Positions 55,869 to 63,689 of a stretch of DNA of 64,000 bases are shown here, piece after piece (the stretch's first letter is position 1; each line of letters starts with the position of its first letter). The stretch is from Streptomyces sp. IMTB 2501 (lineage in GTDB: Bacteria; Actinomycetota; Actinomycetes; Streptomycetales; Streptomycetaceae): positions 62,001 through 126,000 of the forward strand of contig NZ_MQUS01000013.1 of the NCBI RefSeq assembly GCF_001953885.1. The letters are read 5' to 3'. The notes under the pieces are model-generated. The model was given only the letters and a program-made list of their open reading frames with translations, ran no database searches and was not told the DNA's origin. Both the position numbers and the translations under genes were made by a program.

Positions 55869-56172
55869 AGGTGCGGCTCCTTGCAGTGTTGAAGCTCAGT
55901 CTGGGAGGGAACCCGGCCGGCTGGCAGGCGGCGGGCGCCGCATACGGGCCGGAGCGTCCGGGAAGGAAACTTCAGCGGACCGCGCTGTCCGACCGAGACC
56001 AAGGATAGGTGGCCATGTGGACGCGCAGGGTCTGGGGCTCTTGCCGCCGCTCGCCACGCTGCCATACTTACGTCGCCGTAGGTTACGGAACCGTAGGGAA
56101 GTACCGCTCGACTCCCGTCCCGTTCCGGTGGCCCGGCATCTGCCCCGACCCTCGACCCCACAGGGGACGCGC
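55869..56172. other. Divergent promoter region, ppc and desaturase
   Basis: No gene is supported. The main feature is the 30-bp tandem operator at 56068-56097. The rest holds the ppc leader and no other strong dyad. AGGGGA precedes the desaturase start. Confidence 0.5.
56068..56097. promoter_or_regulatory. Two contiguous 15-bp operator repeats upstream of the desaturase
   Basis: TTACGTCGCCGTAGG (56068-56082) and TTACGGAACCGTAGG (56083-56097) are adjacent copies differing only in the 3-4 central bases. Each contains a TACG-N4-CGTA dyad. They lie 76-105 bases before the desaturase start and are very likely the binding site of the TetR regulator encoded in the same operon. Confidence 0.75.
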
Positions 56173-57180
56173 ATGACCTCCAGTTCCGATGTGATCGAAG
56201 AAGCGCCCAAGGCCGACGACACTGCCTACCCCTCCGCCACGCTGGGTGGCGAGCAGAAGCGTTCGATCGAGCAGATCACGCTGCTCCTGTTCATCACCGT
56301 GCCGTTCCTGGCACTCGTGGCGGCTGTGCCGCTGGCTTGGGGCTGGGGGGTGAGCTGGCTCGATCTGGGCCTGCTGGTCTTCTTCTACTACCTGGGATGC
56401 CACGGCATCACGATCGGTTTCCACCGGTATTTCACGCATGGTTCGTTCAAGGCCAAGCGGCCTCTGAGGATCGCGCTGGCGATCATGGGCTCGCTGGCGG
56501 TCGAGGGGCCCCTGGTGCGCTGGGTGGCCGATCACCGCAAGCACCACAAGTTCTCCGACGCGGAGGGCGACCCGCACTCTCCGTGGCGGTTCGGGGAGAC
56601 GGTCCCGGCGCTGATGAAGGGTCTGTGGTGGGCTCACATCGGATGGATGTTCGACGAGGAGCAGACCCCGCAGGACAAGTACGCACCGGATCTGATCAAG
56701 GACCCGGCGATCCGGGCGATCTCCCGGCAGTTCGTGTACTGGACCGCCGTGTCCCTGATCCTGCCGCCGCTGATCGGGGGTCTGGTGACGATGTCCTGGT
56801 GGGGCGCGGTGACCGCGTTCTTCTGGGGTTCACTCGTACGGGTGGCGCTGCTGCACCATGTGACGTGGTCGATCAACTCGATCTGCCATGCGGTGGGCAA
56901 GCGGCCGTTCAAGTCGCGGGACCGTTCGGGCAATGTGTGGTGGCTGGCGGTGCTGTCGTGCGGGGAGTCGTGGCACAACCTGCACCACGCCGACCCGACG
57001 TCGGCGCGGCACGGGGTGATGCGCGGCCAGATCGACTCCTCGGCCCGCTTCATCCGGATCTTCGAGCTGCTCGGCTGGGCGTACGACGTGCGCTGGCCGT
57101 CACGCTCACGTATCGATTCGCGCCGTAACACCCAAGATGACGGTTCCCGGCGCCGGAAGGTGGGCGCCGAGGCGGCATGA
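56173..57180 (+). CDS. Acyl-CoA/fatty-acid delta-9 desaturase
   Basis: A 335-residue integral membrane di-iron desaturase introducing a double bond into saturated acyl chains. The three His boxes are clear: HRYFTH (about residue 85), HRKHH (about 122) and HNLHH (about 270). Four membrane helices surround them, and the C-terminus is basic. ATG 56173 follows AGGGGA. Its stop overlaps the start of a TetR gene (ATGA), so enzyme and regulator are translated together. It fits with the CFA-synthase-like gene at 7367 as another membrane-lipid modifier, though they are not linked. Confidence 0.93.
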   Translation: MTSSSDVIEEAPKADDTAYPSATLGGEQKRSIEQITLLLFITVPFLALVAAVPLAWGWGVSWLDLGLLVFFYYLGCHGITIGFHRYFTHGSFKAKRPLRIALAIMGSLAVEGPLVRWVADHRKHHKFSDAEGDPHSPWRFGETVPALMKGLWWAHIGWMFDEEQTPQDKYAPDLIKDPAIRAISRQFVYWTAVSLILPPLIGGLVTMSWWGAVTAFFWGSLVRVALLHHVTWSINSICHAVGKRPFKSRDRSGNVWWLAVLSCGESWHNLHHADPTSARHGVMRGQIDSSARFIRIFELLGWAYDVRWPSRSRIDSRRNTQDDGSRRRKVGAEAA

Positions 57181-57854
57181 TTGACGCCGTGGCGACCGAC
57201 TCCAGCAGCACCTCCAGCAACGACAAACCGCGGCGGACCCGCCGGACCCGTATGACCGGCGCCGAGCGCCGCCAGCAGCTGCTGGAGATCGGTCGCACTC
57301 TCTTCGCGGCGAAGGGTTTCGAGGGCACCTCGGTGGAGGAGATCGCGGCCAAGGCCGGGGTGTCCAAGCCGGTGGTGTACGAGCACTTCGGCGGCAAGGA
57401 GGGCCTGTACGCGGTGGTGGTGGACCGCGAGATGCGGCGGCTGCTGGACATGGTGACCAGCTCGCTGACGGCCGGCCACCCGCGTGAGCTGTGCGAGCAG
57501 GCGGCTTTCGCGCTCCTCGACTACATCGAGGAGTACACGGACGGCTTCCGCATCCTGGTCCGTGACTCCCCCATCCCCCAGTCCACGGGCTCCTTCGCCT
57601 CGCTGATCTCGGACATCGCCACGCAGGTGGAGGACATCCTGGGCCGCGAGTTCAAGAGCCGGGGCTTCGACCCCAAGCTCGCGCCCCTGTACGCGCAGGC
57701 CCTGGTCGGCATGGTCGCCCTGACCGGGCAGTGGTGGCTGGACGTACGCCGCCCGAAGAAGGCGGAGGTCGCGGCTCACCTGGTGAACCTGGCCTGGCAC
57801 GGCCTGGACGGCCTGGAGCAGAAGCCGCGGCTGATAGGCCACCGCAAGGCGTAG
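57177..57854 (+). CDS. TetR-family regulator co-translated with the desaturase
   Basis: A 225-residue regulator. The N-terminal HTH (GAERRQQLLEIGRTLFAAKGFEGTSVEEIAAKAGVSKPVVYEHFGGKEGLY) is preceded by a Ser/Arg-rich tail; a ligand domain fills the rest. The ATG overlaps the desaturase stop by four bases. Operon membership and the twin 15-bp operator upstream point to negative autoregulation, with an acyl-CoA as likely ligand (inference from DesT-type and FasR-type regulators). Confidence 0.9.
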   Translation: MIDAVATDSSSTSSNDKPRRTRRTRMTGAERRQQLLEIGRTLFAAKGFEGTSVEEIAAKAGVSKPVVYEHFGGKEGLYAVVVDREMRRLLDMVTSSLTAGHPRELCEQAAFALLDYIEEYTDGFRILVRDSPIPQSTGSFASLISDIATQVEDILGREFKSRGFDPKLAPLYAQALVGMVALTGQWWLDVRRPKKAEVAAHLVNLAWHGLDGLEQKPRLIGHRKA

Positions 57855-57897
57855 CCCCGGCGGCGGGTGGCGGGCGGGGCGTTCGTACGATCGGGCG

Positions 57898-58413
57898 GTG
57901 GCCAAGCAGCGTACGTCCCGCGCCCCGCAGGGCGTCGTCCCGATGGAGCGGAAGAAGAAGGCCGGGACCGTCCTGTGCGGCGTGCTCACCGTGGGCCTGC
58001 TCGCGCTCACCGTCTATCTGGTCGGCTCGGCCGTCGGACATCTCGGGTTGATCGGCCGCCGGCTGGGTCTGCGGGTCGAGGACTGCGAGGTGACGTCCAG
58101 CAGTGCCCCGCGCGGGGGCGGCAGGGCGGAGGTCTCGTACGCCTGCTCCGGAGAGGTGACCTCCGACGGCACGACGCGCCGGATCACGGCGTACGACTTC
58201 ACCTCCTACCCCCTCACCCTCGACCCGGTGCAGGTGTCCCAGGAGCCCTGGGGGACCTGGGTCCCGGTGGATCACGGCACCTGGAACCAGGTGGGCCGCG
58301 CGGTGTCCCCGCTGGTCCCGCTCGGGTTCACGTATCTGTTCGCCAGGGGCACCCTGATCGGTTACCGCCGCTGGAGGAACTCCAGCCGGTTGCCGACGGG
58401 GTCCTGCGAGTAG
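57898..58413 (+). CDS. Small membrane-anchored protein, function unknown
   Basis: A 171-residue protein with one N-terminal membrane segment (AGTVLCGVLTVGLLALTVYLVGSAV), a Cys pair (EDCEVTSSS ... YACSGEV) in a beta-rich extracytoplasmic region, and a hydrophobic stretch near the C-terminus (SPLVPLGFTYLFARG). The family is not recognised. GTG 57898 lacks a strong ribosome site. Its last 52 bases overlap the 3' end of the convergent glyoxalase-like gene, so the two mRNAs have complementary ends. Confidence 0.65.
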   Translation: MAKQRTSRAPQGVVPMERKKKAGTVLCGVLTVGLLALTVYLVGSAVGHLGLIGRRLGLRVEDCEVTSSSAPRGGGRAEVSYACSGEVTSDGTTRRITAYDFTSYPLTLDPVQVSQEPWGTWVPVDHGTWNQVGRAVSPLVPLGFTYLFARGTLIGYRRWRNSSRLPTGSCE

Positions 58414-58721
58414 AAGCGCAGATGGCCGGGGAGGTTGTCGTCCCAGGTCACCGGGGCACCGAGGGCGGTCAGCCGGGCTGCGTACGCCTCGATCTCCGTG
58501 ACCCTGAGGCCTGGATGCGCCTTTTTCGCCGGACGGAAGTCATTCGCGATGCCGAGGTGCAGCTGGACGGGCCCCGCCGCGAACCAGCAGCCGCCGCGCG
58601 CGGCCGGCACAGGTGGCTTGGGGATCTCGGTCATGCCGAGGACACCGACGTAGTACGACCGAAGGGCGGGCTCGGACCCCGGCGGTGCCGCCAGCTGCAC
58701 ATGATCGACCGCGGCCAGCAC
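58362..58721 (-). CDS. VOC (glyoxalase/bleomycin-resistance fold) protein
   Basis: A 119-residue single-domain VOC protein: VDHVQLAAPPGSEPALRSYYVGVLGM at the start, WFAAGPVQLHLGI with a metal-binding His, and HLRFYSQDPVGNRLEFLQRR at the end with a metal-binding Glu. The substrate is unknown. GTG 58721 follows GGAGG by seven bases and lies two bases past the tam stop, so it is co-transcribed with tam. The 3' end overlaps the convergent gene by 52 bases. Confidence 0.85.
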   Translation of the reverse strand: MLAAVDHVQLAAPPGSEPALRSYYVGVLGMTEIPKPPVPAARGGCWFAAGPVQLHLGIANDFRPAKKAHPGLRVTEIEAYAARLTALGAPVTWDDNLPGHLRFYSQDPVGNRLEFLQRR

Positions 58722-58723
58722 TC

Positions 58724-59536
58724 TCAGGCCTCCTTCACGGCGACGGCGAACAGCCGGCGGAACGGCATGACCGTGCCGTACGGCGCGCTCGGGTAGGCCT
58801 GCCGCAGCAGGTCCCGGTACTCGGTGAGGAACGCGTCCCGCGCCTCGGGGTCGTCGGCGAGCGCGGTCAGCGCGGGCCGCAGACCGGTTCCCTTCACCCA
58901 GTCCAGGACCGGGTCCTCGCCGTGCAGGACGTGCAGATACGTCGTCTGCCACACGTCGGTCGCGCAGCCGAGGCGGGCGAGGCGGTCCAGATAGGCGCCG
59001 GGTGTGTGCACCGAGTCGGTGTGGCGCAGGACGTCGGCGAGGCGGGACTTCCAGCGCGGGGTGCCGGCGAGTTCGCGCATCAGGGCGTGCAGCGGGGCGT
59101 CGATGTTGTCGGGTACCTGGAAGGCGAAGACGCCGCCCGGCTCCAGGCCGGCGATCCAGTGGGCGAACCGCTCCACGTGGCCCGGCACCCACTGCAGCGT
59201 CGCGTTGGAGACGATCAGGTCGTACGGCTCCTCGGGCGTCCAGGTACGGACGTCGGCGGCGGCGAAGTCCAGCCGGCCGCCCCCGGCCGTGGGGCCCTCG
59301 TGCCCCGTGTGGGCCGCGTCGAGCATCTCGGGCGAGTTGTCGTAGCCGGTGACGTGGGCGGTGGGCCAGCGCCGGGTGAGCTGGACGGTGACGTTGCCGG
59401 GGCCGCAGCCGAGGTCGGCGATGCGGGGCGCCTGTGCGGGCAGGTCCGGGACGCGGGCGAGGAGATCGGTGAAGGGACGGGCCCGGTGATCGGCGTGCCG
59501 CAGGTACTGACCGGGGTCCCAGATGGCGTTCGTCAT
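58724..59536 (-). CDS. tam: Trans-aconitate 2-methyltransferase
   Basis: A 270-residue SAM-dependent enzyme that methylates trans-aconitate, an aconitase inhibitor formed from cis-aconitate. The SAM motif is IADLGCGPGNVTVQL; VTGYDNSPEML, YDLIVSNATLQWV and FQVPDNIDAPLH are typical Tam segments. ATG 59536. It is divergent from a MarR-family gene across an operator of two 15-bp repeats, the arrangement described for S. coelicolor tam/tamR, where TamR responds to trans-aconitate and citrate. Confidence 0.92.
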   Translation of the reverse strand: MTNAIWDPGQYLRHADHRARPFTDLLARVPDLPAQAPRIADLGCGPGNVTVQLTRRWPTAHVTGYDNSPEMLDAAHTGHEGPTAGGGRLDFAAADVRTWTPEEPYDLIVSNATLQWVPGHVERFAHWIAGLEPGGVFAFQVPDNIDAPLHALMRELAGTPRWKSRLADVLRHTDSVHTPGAYLDRLARLGCATDVWQTTYLHVLHGEDPVLDWVKGTGLRPALTALADDPEARDAFLTEYRDLLRQAYPSAPYGTVMPFRRLFAVAVKEA

Positions 59537-59562
59537 GACCACCACTCTCCCCACCCAAATAT

Positions 59563-59592
59563 CTCGAAGTCAAGAGACTCGACGTCAAGAGA
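59563..59592. promoter_or_regulatory. tam/tamR operator: two contiguous 15-bp repeats
   Basis: CTCGAAGTCAAGAGA (59563-59577) and CTCGACGTCAAGAGA (59578-59592) are adjacent direct copies differing at one base, centred between the tam (59536) and tamR (59625) starts. Each holds an imperfect TC-N-GA(A/C)GTCAAGA dyad. Confidence 0.75.
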
Positions 59593-59624
59593 CTTCATGT
59601 CGACACAACCACTACACTGATCTC

Positions 59625-60122
59625 ATGGAGGACGAGGTCGATCGGCTGGTCGCAGCGTGGCGCCGGGAACGTCCGGACCTCGACGTCGAGCCGCTGGAAG
59701 TGCTCAGCCGGGTGAGCCGACTCGCCCGGCATCTGGACCGTGCGCGCCGGCTCGCCTTCGCCGAGCATCAGCTGGAGCCGTGGGAGTTCGATGTGCTGAC
59801 CGCGCTCCGGCGCGCGGGCACGCCGTATCAGCTCTCCCCCGGCCAGCTGCTGACGCAGACCCTGGTCACGTCGGGCACGATGACCAACCGCATCGACCGT
59901 CTGGCCAAGAAGGGCCTGGTGGAGCGGCTGCCCGACCCGAGTGACCGGCGCGGTGTGCTGGTCCGGCTGACCGACACCGGCCGGGACCGCGCGGACCAGG
60001 CGCTGGCCGGGCTGCTGGAGCAGGAGCGGGCGATCCTCGCCGAGCTGTCCCGCGCCCAGCGCGCGGAACTGGCCGGGCTGCTACGCCAGTTGACCGCCCC
60101 GTTCGACAACGTCCCCGGTTAG
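59625..60122 (+). CDS. tamR: MarR-family regulator, TamR-like
   Basis: A 165-residue MarR protein: winged helix LSPGQLLTQTLVTSGTMTNRIDRLAKKGLVERLPDPSDRRGVLVRLT, with dimerisation helices at both ends. In S. coelicolor TamR derepresses tam and aconitase-linked genes under oxidative stress on binding trans-aconitate or citrate (from memory of that work). ATG 59625. The 3' end overlaps the convergent response-regulator gene by 42 bases. Confidence 0.9.
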   Translation: MEDEVDRLVAAWRRERPDLDVEPLEVLSRVSRLARHLDRARRLAFAEHQLEPWEFDVLTALRRAGTPYQLSPGQLLTQTLVTSGTMTNRIDRLAKKGLVERLPDPSDRRGVLVRLTDTGRDRADQALAGLLEQERAILAELSRAQRAELAGLLRQLTAPFDNVPG

Positions 60123-60848
60123 GTCGGCCGGTCCGACCCCCGCGCGGCGGGCGAGCGCCACGGCGGCCAGCGTGGAGTGGACGCCCAGTTTGCCGAGGAC
60201 GTTCTGCATATGGGTGCGCACGGTGTGCGGGGAGAGGAACAGCCGCTCGGCGACGGCCTTGCGGCCCAGGCCCGCGACCATGCACCTGAGGACCTCCCGC
60301 TCCCTCGGTGTGAGGGACTCCACCAGCCGCTCGCTCTCGGTACGGTGCCGGCGTGCGGCGGTGAGTTCGCGGAGCACACCGGTGAGCAGGGCGGGCGGCA
60401 GATGGGTCTCGTCGCGCAGCACGCCCCGGATCACCGTCAGCAGCCGGGACAGCGAGCAGTCCTTGGCGACCCACCCGGAGGCACCGGCCTGGAGGGCGAG
60501 CGCCGCCCGCCGGGGATCGTCCTTCTCGGCGAGCACGACGATCCGTACGGCGGGCTGGGCCGCGCGCACGCCCGCGACCAGGGAGATCCCGTCGACCAGG
60601 CCCTCCTCGTCGCCCTCCTGCACGGGCACGGCCGGGCGGGTGCCGGGCACCGCGCCGCCGAGGTCCGCGTCGACCAGGAGGACGTCGAAGCGACGGCCCT
60701 CACCGGCCGCCCGCTCCAGACAGCGCAGCGCGGCGGGGCCGCTGCCGGCGGCGGAGACGTCGACGTCCGGCTCGGCGGCCAGGGCGGCGGCGAGCGACTC
60801 GGCGAAGATGCGGTGGTCGTCCACGACCAGGACTCGGATACGAACCAC
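60081..60848 (-). CDS. LuxR/NarL-type response regulator, no adjacent kinase
   Basis: A 255-residue protein. The receiver domain (IRVLVVDDHRIFAESLAAAL, Asp in VLLVDADLGG, VVLAEKDDP) is longer than usual because of an insert (about residues 60-85, VPGTRPAVPVQEGDEEG). The C-terminal LuxR HTH is LTPREREVLRCMVAGLGRKAVAERLFLSPHTVRTHMQNVLGKLGV. GTG 60848 follows GGGGG. No kinase gene is next to it. The 3' end overlaps tamR. Confidence 0.88.
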   Translation of the reverse strand: MVRIRVLVVDDHRIFAESLAAALAAEPDVDVSAAGSGPAALRCLERAAGEGRRFDVLLVDADLGGAVPGTRPAVPVQEGDEEGLVDGISLVAGVRAAQPAVRIVVLAEKDDPRRAALALQAGASGWVAKDCSLSRLLTVIRGVLRDETHLPPALLTGVLRELTAARRHRTESERLVESLTPREREVLRCMVAGLGRKAVAERLFLSPHTVRTHMQNVLGKLGVHSTLAAVALARRAGVGPADLTGDVVERGGQLA

Positions 60849-61103
60849 GAAACCCCCTTCCCCAGGCTCCGCGCGGAGCCGGGGACAACCACGGAGCGTG
60901 TACGACACCCACGGCAAGGACGCGCGCCGCACGGCCGCCGCCGTCGCGGAAACTGCTACCCCCACCGCGGGCGCCGTACCCGCCTGTCTCGCCCCCTGAT
61001 CAGCACCGGCCCCCACCGGTGCTGTTCCACAGAGTACGGATGAGAGCACGCAGCGGAAGCGGATTTACAGAACTGGCCATCCGGCGCGTTTATCGTGTGC
61101 CGC

Positions 61104-61553
61104 ATGTTTCGTATTGAGGCGGAAGTCGACAAAGGCCGACGTGATCTGCTCCGCTCGCGGCTGCGGGACACCAACACGGCGGCGTCCCCGGTCCTCGCGG
61201 CCCTGCGCGGCACGCCCGGCGAACGCGAAGTCCCCCTGCACGTCTGGGCCCTGGACCCCGCCGGCGGCCTGGCGGGCGGCCTGGTCGGCCACACCTGGAC
61301 GACCTGGCTGCACGTCACCTATCTGTGGGTCGACGCCGCCCATCGCGGCACGGGCCTCGGCTCACGTCTGCTGGCGGGGGCGGAACACATCGCCGCCACC
61401 GACCGCGCCTGCACGGCGTCCCGCCTGGAGACCTGGGACTTCCAGGCCCCCCGCTTCTACGAGAAACAGGGCTACGAGGTGGTGTGCGTGATCCCCGACT
61501 ATCCGCCGGGGATCACGGAGTACACGCTGACGAAGCGCCTGCACCCCCAGTAG
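61104..61553 (+). CDS. GNAT-family N-acetyltransferase
   Basis: A 149-residue GNAT protein: YLWVDAAHRGTGLGSRLLAGAEHIA is motif A with R-G-x-G-x-G, and ETWDFQAPRFYEKQGYEVV is motif B with the conserved FYEKxGF pattern. Substrate unknown. ATG 61104 has no ribosome site; TATCGT at 61091-61096 would place transcription start at the ATG, so it may be leaderless. It is convergent with galK, 10 bases apart. Confidence 0.87.
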   Translation: MFRIEAEVDKGRRDLLRSRLRDTNTAASPVLAALRGTPGEREVPLHVWALDPAGGLAGGLVGHTWTTWLHVTYLWVDAAHRGTGLGSRLLAGAEHIAATDRACTASRLETWDFQAPRFYEKQGYEVVCVIPDYPPGITEYTLTKRLHPQ

Positions 61554-61563
61554 GCGGTATCGA

Positions 61564-62727
61564 CTACTCGGTGGTGTCGACTCGCCGCGCCCCCGCCGAA
61601 GGCACCGCCTCGAAGACGCGCGGGGCCTTGAAGCCCGCCGCCGCGAAGGCCTCTTCGATCGCCTTGGTCTGGGTGTCGACGTCCGACGCCTCCGTCAGGA
61701 CGATCGCCGAGCCGCCGAAGCCGCCGCCGGTCATGCGGGCGCCGAGGGCGCCGGTGGTGAGGGCCGTGTCGACGACCAGGTCCAGCTCCGGGCAGGAGAT
61801 ACGGAAGTCGTCGCGCAGGGAGGCGTGGCCCTCGGTGAGGACCGGGCCGATGGCGCGGGTGTCGCCGGCAGTGAGGAGTTCCACCACCCGCTCCACCCGG
61901 TGGTTCTCCGTCACGATGTGGCGGACCAGCCGGACGATCTCCTCCTCGTCGCCGAGCCGGGCCAGCGCCGCGTCCAGGCCGGCGTACGGGATGTCCCGCA
62001 GGGCGTCGACGCCGAGCAGGGCCGCGCCCTTCTCGCAGCCGGCCCGGCGCTTGCCGTACTCGCCGCCGCTGTGCGCGTGCTTGACCCGGGTGTCGACCAC
62101 CAGCAGCCGCAGCCCCTCGGCCGCGAGGTCGAAGGGGATCTGCCGCTGGGACAGGTCACGGGTGTCCAGGAAGAGCGCGTGGCCCGCCTCGCAGCAGGCC
62201 GACGCCGTCTGGTCCATGATCCCGGTCGGCGCGCCGACGTAGACGTTCTCGGCGCGCTGACACAGCCGGGCCAGCCTCCAGCGCCGCAGGCCGAGGTCGT
62301 AGAGGTCGCCCAGGGCGAGGGCGATCACCACCTCCAGGGCCGCCGAGGAGGACAGGCCAGCGCCGGTCGGGACCGTCGAGGAAAGGTGGACGTCCGCGCC
62401 GGTGACCGCGTGGCCCGCCTCGCGCAGCGCCCAGACCACGCCCGCCGGGTACGCGGTCCAGTCGGCGTCGCTCTGCGGGGCCAGGGCGTCCAGGCGCAGT
62501 TCCACCACGCCGCCCTCGACGTCCGCCGAGTGCAGACGCAGGATGCCGTCGTCCCGGCGCGAGACCGCCGCGACCGTCTGGTGCGGCAGCGCGAACGGCA
62601 TCACGAAGCCGTCGTTGTAGTCGGTGTGCTCGCCGATCAGGTTGACCCGGCCCGGCGCCGCCCACACCCCCTCCGGCTCGGCGCCGTACAGCTCGGCGAA
62701 ACGCTCCGCGACCTGCTGTGCCCCCAC
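61564..62727 (-). CDS. galK: Galactokinase
   Basis: A 387-residue GHMP kinase phosphorylating galactose at C1 in the Leloir pathway. Signatures: PGRVNLIGEHTDYNDGFVMPFAL (substrate site), VPTGAGLSSSAALEVV (ATP loop) and GARMTGGGFGGSAIVL (motif 3). GTG 62727 overlaps the galE stop by one base (TAGTG) and has AAGGGAG upstream, within galE. It is the third gene of the galT-galE-galK operon. Confidence 0.95.
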   Translation of the reverse strand: MGAQQVAERFAELYGAEPEGVWAAPGRVNLIGEHTDYNDGFVMPFALPHQTVAAVSRRDDGILRLHSADVEGGVVELRLDALAPQSDADWTAYPAGVVWALREAGHAVTGADVHLSSTVPTGAGLSSSAALEVVIALALGDLYDLGLRRWRLARLCQRAENVYVGAPTGIMDQTASACCEAGHALFLDTRDLSQRQIPFDLAAEGLRLLVVDTRVKHAHSGGEYGKRRAGCEKGAALLGVDALRDIPYAGLDAALARLGDEEEIVRLVRHIVTENHRVERVVELLTAGDTRAIGPVLTEGHASLRDDFRISCPELDLVVDTALTTGALGARMTGGGFGGSAIVLTEASDVDTQTKAIEEAFAAAGFKAPRVFEAVPSAGARRVDTTE

Positions 62728-63689
62728 TACCGCTCCCTTGTGACGTGCTGCGCGAACTCCCAGGCGTCCGCGACGATGCCCGCGAGATCCGCGCGGGACG
62801 GGTTCCAGCCGAGCTTCTCGCGGGCCGTGTCCGCCGAGGCGACCAGGACGGCCGGGTCGCCGCCCCGGCGCGGGGCCACGACCTCCGGGATCGGGTGACC
62901 GGTGACCCGGCGGACCGTCTCGATGACCTCGCGGACGGAGAAACCCTCGCCGTTGCCGAGGTTGCAGATCAGGTGCTCGCCCGGCCGTGCGGCCGCCACG
63001 GCCAGCAGATGGGCCTCGGCCAGGTCCGCGACGTGGATGTAGTCGCGGACGCAGGTGCCGTCCGGGGTGGGGTAGTCGTCGCCGAAGACCGAGATCGACT
63101 CCCGCCTGCCCTGGGCGACCTGGAGGACCAGGGGGATCAGGTGGGACTCGGGGTCGTGCCGCTCGCCGTGGGCGCCGTACGCGCCCGCCACGTTGAAGTA
63201 GCGCAGCGAGACCGCCGCGAGGCCATGGGCGTCGGCCTCGCTGGTGATCATGTGGTCGACGGCGAGCTTGGAGGCGCCGTAGGGATTGGTCGGCCGGGTC
63301 GGGGCGGTCTCCCGGATCGGGACCTGCTCCGGCTCGCCGTACGTCGCCGCCGTGGAGGAGAAGACCAGCTTGCGGACGCCCGCGTCGCGCATCGCGCCGA
63401 GCAGGGCGAGGGAGCCGGCGACGTTGTTGTCCCAGTACTTCTCCGGCTTCACCACGGACTCGCCGACCTGCGAGGACGCGGCGAAGTGCAGCACGCCGTC
63501 GTAGGAGGCGTCGAGCCACTTGGCGGCGTCGCGGATGTCGCCCTCGATGAAGGTGGCGGCGGCCGGGACGCCCTCGCGGAAACCGGTGGAGAGGTTGTCG
63601 AGGACGGTGACCTCGTGGCCGGCCTCCAGCAGATGCTGGGCCACGACACTGCCGACGTAACCCGCGCCGCCCGTCACCAGGTACTTCAT
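62727..63689 (-). CDS. galE: UDP-glucose 4-epimerase
   Basis: A 320-residue extended SDR interconverting UDP-galactose and UDP-glucose. NAD+ motif GGAGYVGSVVAQHLLEAG, Ser/Thr in VFSSTAATYG, Tyr-x-x-x-Lys in NPYGASKLAVD, and substrate segment RYFNVAGAYGAHGERHDPESHLIPLVL. ATG 63689 overlaps the galT stop by four bases (ATGA), so the operon is translationally coupled. Confidence 0.95.
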   Translation of the reverse strand: MKYLVTGGAGYVGSVVAQHLLEAGHEVTVLDNLSTGFREGVPAAATFIEGDIRDAAKWLDASYDGVLHFAASSQVGESVVKPEKYWDNNVAGSLALLGAMRDAGVRKLVFSSTAATYGEPEQVPIRETAPTRPTNPYGASKLAVDHMITSEADAHGLAAVSLRYFNVAGAYGAHGERHDPESHLIPLVLQVAQGRRESISVFGDDYPTPDGTCVRDYIHVADLAEAHLLAVAAARPGEHLICNLGNGEGFSVREVIETVRRVTGHPIPEVVAPRRGGDPAVLVASADTAREKLGWNPSRADLAGIVADAWEFAQHVTRER

